Assembly (NCBI GenBank): GCA_023665805.1
Contig: JAMPDJ010000016.1
Coordinates: 1-64,000, forward strand
Direction: 5' to 3'
Length of the DNA: 64,000 bases
Source: Bacteroides sp.
Lineage (GTDB): Bacteria > Bacteroidota > Bacteroidia > Bacteroidales > Bacteroidaceae
Part shown: positions 47,077 through 56,552 of the stretch, piece by piece
Position numbering within the stretch: position 1 is the stretch's first letter
Layout: each line of letters opens with the position of its first letter
Position numbers and translations under genes: made by a program
Notes under the pieces: model-generated
The model's database searches: none
Seen by the model: only the letters and a program-made list of their open reading frames with translations
What the model was told of the DNA's origin: nothing

Positions 47077-47613
47077 ATGAACACAATACTGGTACACGAC
47101 AAAAAATTCGCGCCCAGCATACCTGCCGAGGACATCCTGCAACAGGTGAAGCGAGTGGCACAGGAAATCAACAGCGACTACGAAGGGCAAACACCCCTTT
47201 TCTTGGTAGTGCTGAATGGCGCATTCATCTTTGCTGCCGACTTGCTGCGAGAAGTCAGCGTCCCTTCAGAGGTGTCTTTCGTAAAACTGGCATCTTACGA
47301 AGGCACATCCTCCACAGGTACGGTGCGCGAGATTATCGGGCTGAACACCGACATCACCGGACGTCCGGTAATAATCGTGGAGGACATCGTGGAGAGCGGC
47401 ATAACCATGGCGCACATGATAGACAGGCTGAAAAGCCAAAATCCCCAAAGCATAGAAATATGCACCCTGCTATTAAAGCCCGAATGTCTGGAAGTTAAAC
47501 TGGACATCAAATACGTGGCCATGAAGATTCCCAACGACTTCATTATAGGCTATGGACTGGACTATGACGGACTCGGACGAGGACTGAAAGACATATACAC
47601 CATACTGCCATAG
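47077..47613 (+). CDS. hpt: Hypoxanthine phosphoribosyltransferase
   Basis: 178 residues with the PRPP motif VIIVEDIVESGITM, LVVLNGAFIFAADLLR and VGYGLDY-like FIIGYGLDYDGLGR near the end. Salvages hypoxanthine/guanine. Followed by adk after 183 bp. Confidence 0.93.
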   Translation: MNTILVHDKKFAPSIPAEDILQQVKRVAQEINSDYEGQTPLFLVVLNGAFIFAADLLREVSVPSEVSFVKLASYEGTSSTGTVREIIGLNTDITGRPVIIVEDIVESGITMAHMIDRLKSQNPQSIEICTLLLKPECLEVKLDIKYVAMKIPNDFIIGYGLDYDGLGRGLKDIYTILP

Positions 47614-47796
47614 ATTTCTGTCCGATTCGCTACATGCATTGCCAACTTACCAGACCGAGGCATGCATTCGTGTACCACCGCACAGGCAAGACCATGCCAT
47701 ACAATGCAAAAGCACAGACATTTCCACAAACAGGTGTGGACATAATTCCATAACGCGAACATAATACTCTAAATATACACATAAAACATACTCTTT

Positions 47797-48375
47797 ATGA
47801 AGAACATCATTATTTTCGGTGCCCCAGGTTCAGGCAAGGGCACATATAGCGACGAGATTGTGGCCAAGTATCACATGGGGCACATCAGCACCGGCGACGT
47901 GTTGCGCGCACAAATCAAGGCCGGCACGGAACTTGGCAAAACAGCACAGGGATACATTGACAACGGACAGTTGCTTCCGGACGATTTGATGATTGACATA
48001 TTGGCCGAGGCCTATGACCAATTCCCAGCTGGCCAAGGCGTAATCTTCGACGGTTTCCCTCGTACCATCCCACAAGCCGAGGCCTTGAAGAAAATGCTTG
48101 CAGAACGCGGACACGACATGGGCATGATGATAGAGCTGATAGTAAGCGAGGAAGTGCTGATGGAACGTCTTCTGCGACGTGCCGTAGAGCAGGGACGTGC
48201 CGATGACAACGAAGAAACCATAAAGAAACGTTTTGCCGTATACCATTCACAGACAGCACCTCTCTCCGAGTGGTTTGCCAAGGAAGGCATACGCAACACA
48301 TTCTCTTGGGCCGAGCTTGGTACCAAGGAGGGCATGCTCGAAGCCATCTTCAAGGCAATAGAAGAACAGGCCTAA
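47797..48375 (+). CDS. adk: Adenylate kinase
   Basis: P-loop GAPGSGKGTYSDEI, STGDVLRAQI, DGFPRTIPQAEAL and the short LID (GRADDNEETIKKRF) typical of the short bacterial form. 192 residues. Interconverts ATP+AMP with 2 ADP. In order hpt-adk-obgE. Confidence 0.96.
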   Translation: MKNIIIFGAPGSGKGTYSDEIVAKYHMGHISTGDVLRAQIKAGTELGKTAQGYIDNGQLLPDDLMIDILAEAYDQFPAGQGVIFDGFPRTIPQAEALKKMLAERGHDMGMMIELIVSEEVLMERLLRRAVEQGRADDNEETIKKRFAVYHSQTAPLSEWFAKEGIRNTFSWAELGTKEGMLEAIFKAIEEQA

Positions 48376-48526
48376 TCCAATTACCATCATATCTCAGGCA
48401 GAGGGACAGGTCAGCCCGCCACGCAACGGACATCCTCTCCCCCTGCCTTGGTGTTATGACAATCTGCCACATACACATCACTAACTCTCGTTGCACACGC
48501 ATCGACCCCAATACTCTTACATACTG

Positions 48527-49684
48527 ATGGAAAGTAATTTTGTAGACTACGTAAAGATAGTGTGCCGCTCAGGAAAAGGCGGACGTGGTTCCATGCACAT
48601 GCATCGTGCCAAATATGCACCCAACGGAGGACCGGACGGAGGCAACGGCGGACGAGGCGGACACGTAATACTGCGTGGCAACCACAACTATTGGACTCTG
48701 CTGCATCTGCGCTACGACCGCCATATCTTTGCCACACATGGACAAAACGGTGGAAAGAACAAATCCACCGGTGCCGATGGCGAGGACCGCTACATAGACG
48801 TACCGTGCGGTACCGTGGTATACAATGCTGAGACGGGCGAATACATATGTGATGTGAAGGAGGACGGACAGGAGGTGATACTGCTCCGCGGCGGACGTGG
48901 CGGACTGGGCAACTGGAACTTCGCGACGGCCACCAACCAGGCCCCGCGCTACGCCCAACCGGGTGAACCTATGCAGGAGATGACGGTGATCATGGAGTTG
49001 AAACTGCTGGCCGATGTCGGCTTGGTGGGGTTCCCCAACGCAGGCAAGAGCACCCTGCTATCAAGCCTTTCCAGTGCAAAACCAAAAATCGCGGACTACC
49101 CCTTCACCACCATGGAACCGTCTTTGGGCATAGTGCCTTACCGCAATGGGCAATCATTCGTCATGGCAGACATTCCAGGTATCATAGAGGGTGCAAGTGA
49201 AGGTCGCGGACTGGGACTGAGATTCCTGCGGCATATCGAGCGCAACTCGTTGTTACTGTTCATGATTCCTGGTGACACGGACGATATCAGAAAGGAGTAC
49301 GAGATACTCCTGCACGAGGTCACCACATTCAATCCCGAACTTATTGACAAGCAGCGTATCCTGGCTGTCACCAAGAGCGACCTGCTGGATGAAGAGTTGC
49401 AGCAGATGCTGTCAGAAGACTTGCCTACAGACCTGCCTGTGATATTCATCTCGGCCGTTGCCCAAAAAGGAATCATCGAACTGAAAGACATGCTATGGGC
49501 CGCTCTCAATGCAGAGAGCAACAAGATAGCCGCCATCACCCACGAGGAAAGCATCGTACACCGCAACAAGGACATGGCCATGCTTCGCAATGAAATGCAG
49601 GACGAGGGAGAAGGAGAGGACATTGAATTCCTGAATGAAGACGAATACGAGATTGAAGACTGCGAGGAGGAAGACTGGGACTAA
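48527..49684 (+). CDS. obgE: GTPase ObgE
   Basis: Gly-rich N-terminal Obg domain ([28 protein letters not shown]), then the G domain: [11 protein letters not shown] (G1), [16 protein letters not shown] (G3) and TKSDLL (G4). The C-terminus is acidic ([15 protein letters not shown]). Start at the ATG at 48527; the upstream frame has no support. 385 residues. Acts in large-subunit assembly. Confidence 0.96.
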   Translation: MESNFVDYVKIVCRSGKGGRGSMHMHRAKYAPNGGPDGGNGGRGGHVILRGNHNYWTLLHLRYDRHIFATHGQNGGKNKSTGADGEDRYIDVPCGTVVYNAETGEYICDVKEDGQEVILLRGGRGGLGNWNFATATNQAPRYAQPGEPMQEMTVIMELKLLADVGLVGFPNAGKSTLLSSLSSAKPKIADYPFTTMEPSLGIVPYRNGQSFVMADIPGIIEGASEGRGLGLRFLRHIERNSLLLFMIPGDTDDIRKEYEILLHEVTTFNPELIDKQRILAVTKSDLLDEELQQMLSEDLPTDLPVIFISAVAQKGIIELKDMLWAALNAESNKIAAITHEESIVHRNKDMAMLRNEMQDEGEGEDIEFLNEDEYEIEDCEEEDWD

Positions 49685-49736
49685 ATGCCAGCGGTAAGGA
49701 TTCTCTGCCCACACCAACATAAAGCAAGCAGTTGCC

Positions 49737-50660
49737 ATGAGACGAAATAATATAGGAAAGAAAAAGATATGTGCCCTATTGGCCACAACATTCATCCTGT
49801 CGGTCATAAGCATCATGGGTGCCAGTGCATACATGTTGCATTACTCATTGTATAACGGACACAACAGACAACCGTCCCTGCACCACGACTATGCCTACTC
49901 AATGACTGACACTGCCGTAGTAATGCCAAGCGGGGAGTTGCACCATGCCATCTACCTGCGCGCCGACTCTGCCAAGGGGCGTACAGCCATAATAGTACAT
50001 GGATATAAGGATTACTGCGAAAGCTTCCTGGATATAGGCAGAATGTACCACGATGCCTTGGGCTATAACATCCTATTGCCGGACCTGCACGGACATGGCC
50101 TAAGCTATGGCACGGACATACAGATGGGATGGAAAGATCGCTTGGACGTGCTACACTGGGCCCAAATTGCCGAAGAAATGTTCCGTGACAGCATCTGCGA
50201 ATCAAGGATGGTGATACACGGAGTATCAATGGGAGCCGCAACCACAATGTGCCTGTCAGGTGAGGAAAACCTGCCGCCATATATTCGCGCCTTTGTTGAG
50301 GACTGTGGTTACACAAGCGTATGGGACGAGTTCAGCGGCCAGCTAAAGGAGCAGTTCGGACTGCCAGGCTTCCCGCTGATGCACACCACAAGCCTGCTTT
50401 GCAAATGGAAGTATGGATGGAGTTTCGGTGAGGCTTCGCCGATACGCCAAGTTGCCAAGTGCACCCGTCCAATGCTATTCATCCACGGTGACGCAGATAC
50501 CTATGTACCATACAGCATGCTTCGCCCGCTGTACGAAGCCAAGCCTAAACCCAAGGAGATGTGGACAGCTCCAGGTTCGCAACATGCCAAAGCATTTTAC
50601 GACTACCCCGATGAGTACACGAATGTCGTAAGAAGTTTTCTGGAGAAATACTGCCGCTGA
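49737..50660 (+). CDS. Membrane-anchored alpha/beta hydrolase (S33-like)
   Basis: An N-terminal membrane helix (ICALLATTFILSVISIMGASAYML), then AIIVHGYKDYCESF, LLPDLHGHGLSYG, the nucleophile motif VIHGVSMGAATT and FIHGDADTYVPY, with a C-terminal GSQHAKAF histidine. 307 residues. Resembles serine aminopeptidase/lysophospholipase-like hydrolases; substrate unknown. Confidence 0.87.
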   Translation: MRRNNIGKKKICALLATTFILSVISIMGASAYMLHYSLYNGHNRQPSLHHDYAYSMTDTAVVMPSGELHHAIYLRADSAKGRTAIIVHGYKDYCESFLDIGRMYHDALGYNILLPDLHGHGLSYGTDIQMGWKDRLDVLHWAQIAEEMFRDSICESRMVIHGVSMGAATTMCLSGEENLPPYIRAFVEDCGYTSVWDEFSGQLKEQFGLPGFPLMHTTSLLCKWKYGWSFGEASPIRQVAKCTRPMLFIHGDADTYVPYSMLRPLYEAKPKPKEMWTAPGSQHAKAFYDYPDEYTNVVRSFLEKYCR

Positions 50661-50730
50661 GTATCTTCTCCAAAAACAGCAACCTTGCAGTTTATAATAA
50701 GTATCGCAGGCAATCGCCTCTGATGACTAA

Positions 50731-53154
50731 TCAGGCAAGCGACATGATATCGGCAAAGACACCTGCCGCCGTAACGGAGGCACCAGCTCCATAACCTTGA
50801 ATGAGCATCGGGTACTCGTTATAGCGCTCCGTAGTTAGAAGAACTATGTTGTTGCTGCCTTCCAACTGATAGAAAGGATGTCCCTCTTCTATTTCCCGAA
50901 GCGATATGTTGGCACGGCCACTCTCGTATGTGGCCACGAAACGCCACACCTTGCCCTCGCTCTCCAATACCTCTCGGCGACGTTCCCACTCAGAATCAAG
51001 AGCAGGCAGGTTTCTCCAGAACTCATCCAATGTACCATCGAAGAAAGATTGCGGTATAAGCAATTCCGTTTCCACATCCTCCTGATTGATACGATATCCT
51101 GCCTCGCGGGCAAGGATGACCAATTTCCGCAACACGTCCCTGCCGGAAAGGTCTATACGTGGATCCGGTTCGCTGTAACCTTCAACCTTAGCCATTTCCA
51201 CCGTCTTGCTGAATGGTATATCTGCAGAGATGGTATTGAAAATATAATTGAGCGTACCGCTAAGCACGGCCTCGATGCGCAATATCTTATCACCCGAATT
51301 GCAAAGGTCGTTGATTGTGCGTATGATTGGCAGACCGGCACCAACGTTGGTTTCGAAAAGAAACTTCACGCCACGCGTTTGTGATATTCGTTTCAACTCG
51401 CTGTACTGCTCATAATCGCTGGATGCCGCTATTTTGTTGGCAGCAACTATGTTGATGTTATGCGACAGGAAATCCTTGTAGAGAGATGCGACCTCTGACG
51501 AAGCAGTACAATCCACAAATACGCTGTTGAAGATATTCATGCCTATAACCTCATCGTGCAGACGTTCCATGTTGCTGGCAGGAGCTTCTGCAAGACGTTG
51601 ACGAAAATTCTCCAGATCCAGCCCATCACGGGAGAACATGGCATTATGCCCGGAGGCAATCCCAACCACATTCAGTTGCAAGTGCAACTCACGTTTCAAT
51701 TTCTCGCGCTGGTGGCATATCTGTTCGATAAGGCTGCCGCCCACCGTGCCAACACCGCAGACAAAAAGGTTAAGCACCTGATACTCGCTTAGAAAAAAAG
51801 AATCATGGATGACGTTCAGAGCCTTGCGCAGATATTCCTCCGATATGACAAAAGAGACATTGGTCTCGCTGGCTCCTTGGGCACATGCTATCACACTGAT
51901 ACCGCTACGCCCCAATGTACCAAAAAGTTTACCGGCCACACCAGGCGTATGCTTCATATTCTCGCCCACAATGGCCACAGTGGCCAATCCGCCCTCGGCG
52001 GACATGGGATACATGGCCCCCTCTGCAATCTCTCTGGAGAACTCCTCATTGAGCACATGACAAGCCTCACTGGCATCCTCGTCACGTACACCTATGGAAG
52101 TACTGTTCTCACTGCTTGCCTGGGAAACCATGAAAACCGATATGCCATTGTCTGCCAGACAAGTAAAGATACGGCGGTTCACACCTATGACACCGACCAT
52201 TGAAAGACCTGACACATTGATGATTGCAGTTCCCTTTATGCTGGAGATACCGCGTATCGGCTTGTCACCACCACGAATATCCTTCTTTATGATAGTACCC
52301 GGTGCATCTGGGTTGAAAGTATTCTTCACACGAATAGGAATATTCTTCAGGCACACAGGATAGATTGTAGGCGGATAGATGACCTTGGCACCGAAGTTGC
52401 ACAATTCCATGGCCTCCACGTAAGACAACTCGTCTATGACGTAAGCTGTGCCGATGACTTTGGGATCCGCTGTCATAAATCCATCTACGTCCGTCCATAT
52501 CTCCAACACAGTGGCATCCAATGCGGCAGCCACTATGGCAGCCGTGTAATCGCTACCGCCGCGCCCCAGATTGGTAACCTCACCGGTGTCGATATCTGAA
52601 GAAATGAAACCTGCCATCAGACTCACCTGGGGGATGGTCTTCCATGTATTGCGGACAAGATCGTTCGTCACCTTGGCACACAGTACGTTCTTGCCATTCT
52701 TCTTCTCCGTCCGAATGACCTCGCGTGAATCATACCATCGGGCACCGTCCACCACCGTGGCCACTATGCGCGAAGACATGCGCTCACCATAACTGACGAT
52801 GGTAGCTAATGTCTTGGACGAAATGTCGCGTATCAGATACACACCATAATAGATGCTGCGCAGTTCCTCCAACAGTCCATGTACTTCTATCGACAAAGCA
52901 TCACGTACAGGGCCGGAGGGCATGACACCACAAATAACATCCTCGTGACGACGCACTATAAACTGGAACACCTCTTGATACCGCATGTCCCCCTCCATGG
53001 CCAAACGCGAGGTCTCTATCAACCTGTCGGTAATGCCTCCCAGAGCACTTACCACCACCACTACCGGTTCCGTCTGGGACGTCACTATTCTTTTAACACT
53101 CAGGATGCTGTCTACGCTACCGACACTGGTGCCGCCGAACTTCAGGACTTTCAT
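50731..53154 (-). CDS. thrA: Bifunctional aspartokinase/homoserine dehydrogenase
   Basis: Aspartokinase at the N-terminus (VLKFGGTSVGSVDS; GRGGSDYTAAIVAAAL), tandem ACT domains, then homoserine dehydrogenase from about residue 465 (LFVCGVGTVGGSLIEQI; ANKIAASSDY; LSGTLNYIF). 807 residues. Feeds Thr and Met synthesis from aspartate. Usual partners thrB/thrC are not adjacent; metA lies in the gene cluster upstream. The leader is about 180 nt from its -7 box, with no Thr-rich leader peptide or T-run hairpin that I can see. Confidence 0.96.
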   Translation of the reverse strand: MKVLKFGGTSVGSVDSILSVKRIVTSQTEPVVVVVSALGGITDRLIETSRLAMEGDMRYQEVFQFIVRRHEDVICGVMPSGPVRDALSIEVHGLLEELRSIYYGVYLIRDISSKTLATIVSYGERMSSRIVATVVDGARWYDSREVIRTEKKNGKNVLCAKVTNDLVRNTWKTIPQVSLMAGFISSDIDTGEVTNLGRGGSDYTAAIVAAALDATVLEIWTDVDGFMTADPKVIGTAYVIDELSYVEAMELCNFGAKVIYPPTIYPVCLKNIPIRVKNTFNPDAPGTIIKKDIRGGDKPIRGISSIKGTAIINVSGLSMVGVIGVNRRIFTCLADNGISVFMVSQASSENSTSIGVRDEDASEACHVLNEEFSREIAEGAMYPMSAEGGLATVAIVGENMKHTPGVAGKLFGTLGRSGISVIACAQGASETNVSFVISEEYLRKALNVIHDSFFLSEYQVLNLFVCGVGTVGGSLIEQICHQREKLKRELHLQLNVVGIASGHNAMFSRDGLDLENFRQRLAEAPASNMERLHDEVIGMNIFNSVFVDCTASSEVASLYKDFLSHNINIVAANKIAASSDYEQYSELKRISQTRGVKFLFETNVGAGLPIIRTINDLCNSGDKILRIEAVLSGTLNYIFNTISADIPFSKTVEMAKVEGYSEPDPRIDLSGRDVLRKLVILAREAGYRINQEDVETELLIPQSFFDGTLDEFWRNLPALDSEWERRREVLESEGKVWRFVATYESGRANISLREIEEGHPFYQLEGSNNIVLLTTERYNEYPMLIQGYGAGASVTAAGVFADIMSLA

Positions 53155-53342
53155 GTTTCTTTATACTTGAATATATCCGCCAATGGTAACCGTTATCCTT
53201 TTCAAGCCAAAGAGAAGGCCCAAAGGCAGCAGATGTTAATCATAAGATCTGTTTCACATGGCAATACTCACCTCACACATCTTCCATACATTATATTTAT
53301 CATTTAAGCTCGGAAGGGGGCAACAAGGCCATTTCATAGGGA

Positions 53343-53350
53343 CAAAGATA
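53343..53350 (-). promoter_or_regulatory. -7 box for thrA
   Basis: TATCTTTG on the minus strand, about 190 bp before the thrA start, leaving an unusually long leader. Confidence 0.6.
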
Positions 53351-53403
53351 CGATTATTTACAAGCCTAAGCAAACGATACACCACATTCTTTCGCCACTA
53401 CTT

Positions 53404-55035
53404 TCATTTTGCCTTATATAGGGCAGCCATCTCCGCACAACGTTCGCCATCCACACCCGCAGAGACAATGCCACCGGCATACCCTGCACCCTCACCACAA
53501 GGAAAAAGGCCACGTATGCGAACGTGTTGAAGAGTGTCACGTTCGCGCAATATCCTCACCGGAGCAGAAGTACGGGTTTCGATGGCTATCATTGTGGCCT
53601 CGTTGGTTAGAAATCCATGGTAACTGCGTCCAAAGGCCTTGAAACCCTCCTGCAACCGCTCCGTGATGAAACGTGGCATCCAGAAATGCAACGGACTGGC
53701 GATTAGCCCTGGAGCATAGCTGCTGTCATTGAGGTCGGCACTCAACCGATTGTTGACAAAGTCCGCCATACGTTGGGCCGGAGCAGTCTGCTTGCGGTTG
53801 CCCTGCAACCAACAGACACGCTCCAACTGTTCCTGCAACAGGAGAGAACGCAGTATATCATCCGCCAGGTCATCTGCTGCCGTCTCCGCCGCACTATGTT
53901 CCAAGGCAATGACACCGGCACCCTTTATCTCGGATGGCACGAGCAAGGAAGCAGGCACGATATCCTCAGGACGCACCTCCACCACCATGCCTGAATTACT
54001 CCAATGTCCGCCGCGATTGGACGGGCTCATGCCGTTGACCACAATCTGTTCATCCCCGCTGGCAGCAGGAACCACCACTCCACCAGGACACATACAAAAG
54101 CTATATACGCCTCGGCCAGCCGCCTGTCTCACCATTGAATACTCTGCTGCAGGCAGCCATTTGCCACGGCCTTCCCTCGAATGATATTGTATCTGGTCTA
54201 TCAGATGAGCGGGATGCTCCAGACGCACTCCCATGGCCAAGCCTTTGGCCTCCATCTCTATTTTACAGGAATGCAAATAGCGGTATACATCGCGGGCAGA
54301 ATGCCCCGTGGCCAATATCACAGAGGAGGCACGGAATTCCTTGTCGCCACAGCGTATACCGCGCACCTCGTCGCCCTCTATTATCAACGATGTCATCTTG
54401 GTCTGGAAATACACCTCGCCTCCGCGAGAAAGTATGGTCTTGCGCATATTCTCTATGACACGAGGCAAGCAGTCCGTGCCCACATGAGGGTGGGCATCCA
54501 CCAAGATATTGGGATTGGCACCATGTTGAACAAATACACGCAATATCTTTTCTCCGTCACCACGCTTCTTGCTACGCGTATACAGTTTGCCATCACTATA
54601 TGCACCTGCACCGCCTTCTCCAAAGGAATAATTGCTTTCCGAATCCACACGTTGTTCGGGGCGTATGCGTGCCAAGTCCTTTTTGCGTTCGCGGACATCC
54701 TTGCCACGCTCCACCACTATGGGGCGCAATCTCAATTCTATCAAACGCAATGCGGCAAACAGTCCCCCCGGACCGGCTCCCACAACGATGACAGGACGCG
54801 CCTCACTGACATCCGGGTAATAGATTGGCTGGAAGAGCTGTTCCTGCGGCTTCTCGTCCACAAACGCACGTATGGACAGATTCACATAAACTGTCCTCTG
54901 ACGTGCGTCTATGCTACGTTTCATCACCTGCACAGCATCGGCCTTTATGCCTTTCTCACGTTTCAGAAAAGAAATGATGCCGCGTTCGTCATATGCCTCA
55001 CGCGGACCTATACGTAGTTGTAGTTCGTGTATCAC
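53404..55035 (-). CDS. FAD-dependent dehydrogenase (COG2509 type)
   Basis: 543 residues. An N-terminal ~90-residue domain precedes the dinucleotide motif VIVVGAGPGGLFAALRLIE, then SYSFGEGGAGAYSDGKLYTR, and CMCPGGVVVPAASGDEQIVVNG near the C-terminal half, ending GEGAGYAGGIVSAGVDGERCAEM. The blocks fit COG2509; substrate unknown. Starts 68 bp after radA. Confidence 0.88.
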   Translation of the reverse strand: MIHELQLRIGPREAYDERGIISFLKREKGIKADAVQVMKRSIDARQRTVYVNLSIRAFVDEKPQEQLFQPIYYPDVSEARPVIVVGAGPGGLFAALRLIELRLRPIVVERGKDVRERKKDLARIRPEQRVDSESNYSFGEGGAGAYSDGKLYTRSKKRGDGEKILRVFVQHGANPNILVDAHPHVGTDCLPRVIENMRKTILSRGGEVYFQTKMTSLIIEGDEVRGIRCGDKEFRASSVILATGHSARDVYRYLHSCKIEMEAKGLAMGVRLEHPAHLIDQIQYHSREGRGKWLPAAEYSMVRQAAGRGVYSFCMCPGGVVVPAASGDEQIVVNGMSPSNRGGHWSNSGMVVEVRPEDIVPASLLVPSEIKGAGVIALEHSAAETAADDLADDILRSLLLQEQLERVCWLQGNRKQTAPAQRMADFVNNRLSADLNDSSYAPGLIASPLHFWMPRFITERLQEGFKAFGRSYHGFLTNEATMIAIETRTSAPVRILRERDTLQHVRIRGLFPCGEGAGYAGGIVSAGVDGERCAEMAALYKAK

Positions 55036-55103
55036 GGTGTGTATATATTCCTAAACAAACAATAATGCATGTAACGCTCCCCCCTTCCCTTGGACAAGCA
55101 CTG

Positions 55104-56513
55104 CTACCCGAACAGTTCTCGCACGGCCTCAGCCACACGTTTCACTGGTACTATCTCTATGGTATATGCCTTGGGATTGATGCCGGACATATTATGATGT
55201 GGCACAAGTATGCGCGAGAATCCCAGACGTTGTGCCTCGCTTATACGCTGATCCATGCGGCTGACCGGACGTATCTCCCCGCTCAGCCCCACCTCTCCGG
55301 CCATAGCCACTCCTGTATCTATGGGCGTGTCCACATTGCTGGACAGGACTGCTGCCATCACGCTCAAGTCAAGCGCAGGATCTGTAACACGCAGCCCGCC
55401 GGCAATGTTCAAGAAGACATCTTTCTGTGCCAACTTGAATCCCACACGCTTTTCCAGTATGGCCAGGAGCATGTTCAAGCGTTTGCCATCGAAACCGATA
55501 GTGCTGCGCTGCGCAGTGCCATAGGCCGCGGTGGAGACCAAGGCTTGTGTCTCTATCAAGAACGGCCGCACTCCTTCTATGGCAGAGGCTATGGCTATGC
55601 CCGATAGCCCTTCGCGATTGTCGGACAGGAGCAGTTCCGAGGGGTTGGTCACCTGCCGCAATCCTTCGTGCCTCATCTCATAGATACCAAGTTCCGATGT
55701 ACTGCCAAAACGGTTCTTGATACTGCGCAGGATACGGTACATATAGTGCTGGTCACCCTCGAACTGCAGTACGGTATCCACTATATGCTCCAACACTTTG
55801 GGGCCTGCCAGGGAACCCTCCTTGGTGATGTGTCCGATGAGCATGATACTGACACCGCCCGACTTGGCATAGCGCAACAACGAAGCAGCGCATTCCCTTA
55901 TCTGCGCCAGCGAACCCGGACTGGATTCCACCCCTTCGGTGGAAATCGTTTGTATGGAGTCTATCACAACCAGGTCCGGCCGGGTCTCCTGGATTTGCAG
56001 GTAGATTTGTTCCAGAGATGTTTCGGTAAAAACCAACAAGCCATCCGTTCCGTCTCCGATGTTGCCTGCAGGCAACAGACGCTCGGCCCTCAACTTGATT
56101 TGCCGTGCGCTCTCCTCACCTGAGACATACAGGACGCGCTTGTCCTTCAAGGCAAGGACGGTCTGCAGCACCAAGGTACTCTTGCCTATGCCCGGTTCGC
56201 CGCCAAGCAGTACCAGACTGCCGGGAACCAAACCTCCGCCCAATACCCTGTTAAGTTCCCCGTCATGCAGGTCCATACGCGGTTCCTGCGTGGCATTGAT
56301 GTCGGCCAAAGGAAGAGGCCTATTACGGTTGGCCACATCATCCGTCCCGGCGGCCTGCATGGCCATACGTGTGATGGCAGATACCGGTTTCTCGGGCTGT
56401 ATACGCATCTCCTTCATGGTGTTCCAACGTCCGCACGAGGGACACTTGCCAACCCAGCGGACAGACTCCTGGCCGCAGTAGTCGCATACGTATATGGTTT
56501 TTGTCTTGCTCAT
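55104..56513 (-). CDS. radA: DNA repair protein RadA
   Basis: N-terminal zinc finger (CDYCGQ...CPSCGRW), P-loop GGEPGIGKSTLVLQ, the RadA-specific KNRFGSTSELG, and a C-terminal Lon-like domain. 469 residues. A branch-migrating helicase in recombination. Preceded by the U32 gene (39 bp). Confidence 0.96.
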   Translation of the reverse strand: MSKTKTIYVCDYCGQESVRWVGKCPSCGRWNTMKEMRIQPEKPVSAITRMAMQAAGTDDVANRNRPLPLADINATQEPRMDLHDGELNRVLGGGLVPGSLVLLGGEPGIGKSTLVLQTVLALKDKRVLYVSGEESARQIKLRAERLLPAGNIGDGTDGLLVFTETSLEQIYLQIQETRPDLVVIDSIQTISTEGVESSPGSLAQIRECAASLLRYAKSGGVSIMLIGHITKEGSLAGPKVLEHIVDTVLQFEGDQHYMYRILRSIKNRFGSTSELGIYEMRHEGLRQVTNPSELLLSDNREGLSGIAIASAIEGVRPFLIETQALVSTAAYGTAQRSTIGFDGKRLNMLLAILEKRVGFKLAQKDVFLNIAGGLRVTDPALDLSVMAAVLSSNVDTPIDTGVAMAGEVGLSGEIRPVSRMDQRISEAQRLGFSRILVPHHNMSGINPKAYTIEIVPVKRVAEAVRELFG

Positions 56514-56552
56514 GGTAGTATGTGTCAGGTATATACTTAGCCAAATGGTTGT

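Noticed and set aside
53155..53340. Threonine attenuator leader upstream of thrA.
   Set aside because: Short frames in the leader are not Thr/Ile-rich, and no hairpin with a T-run was found.
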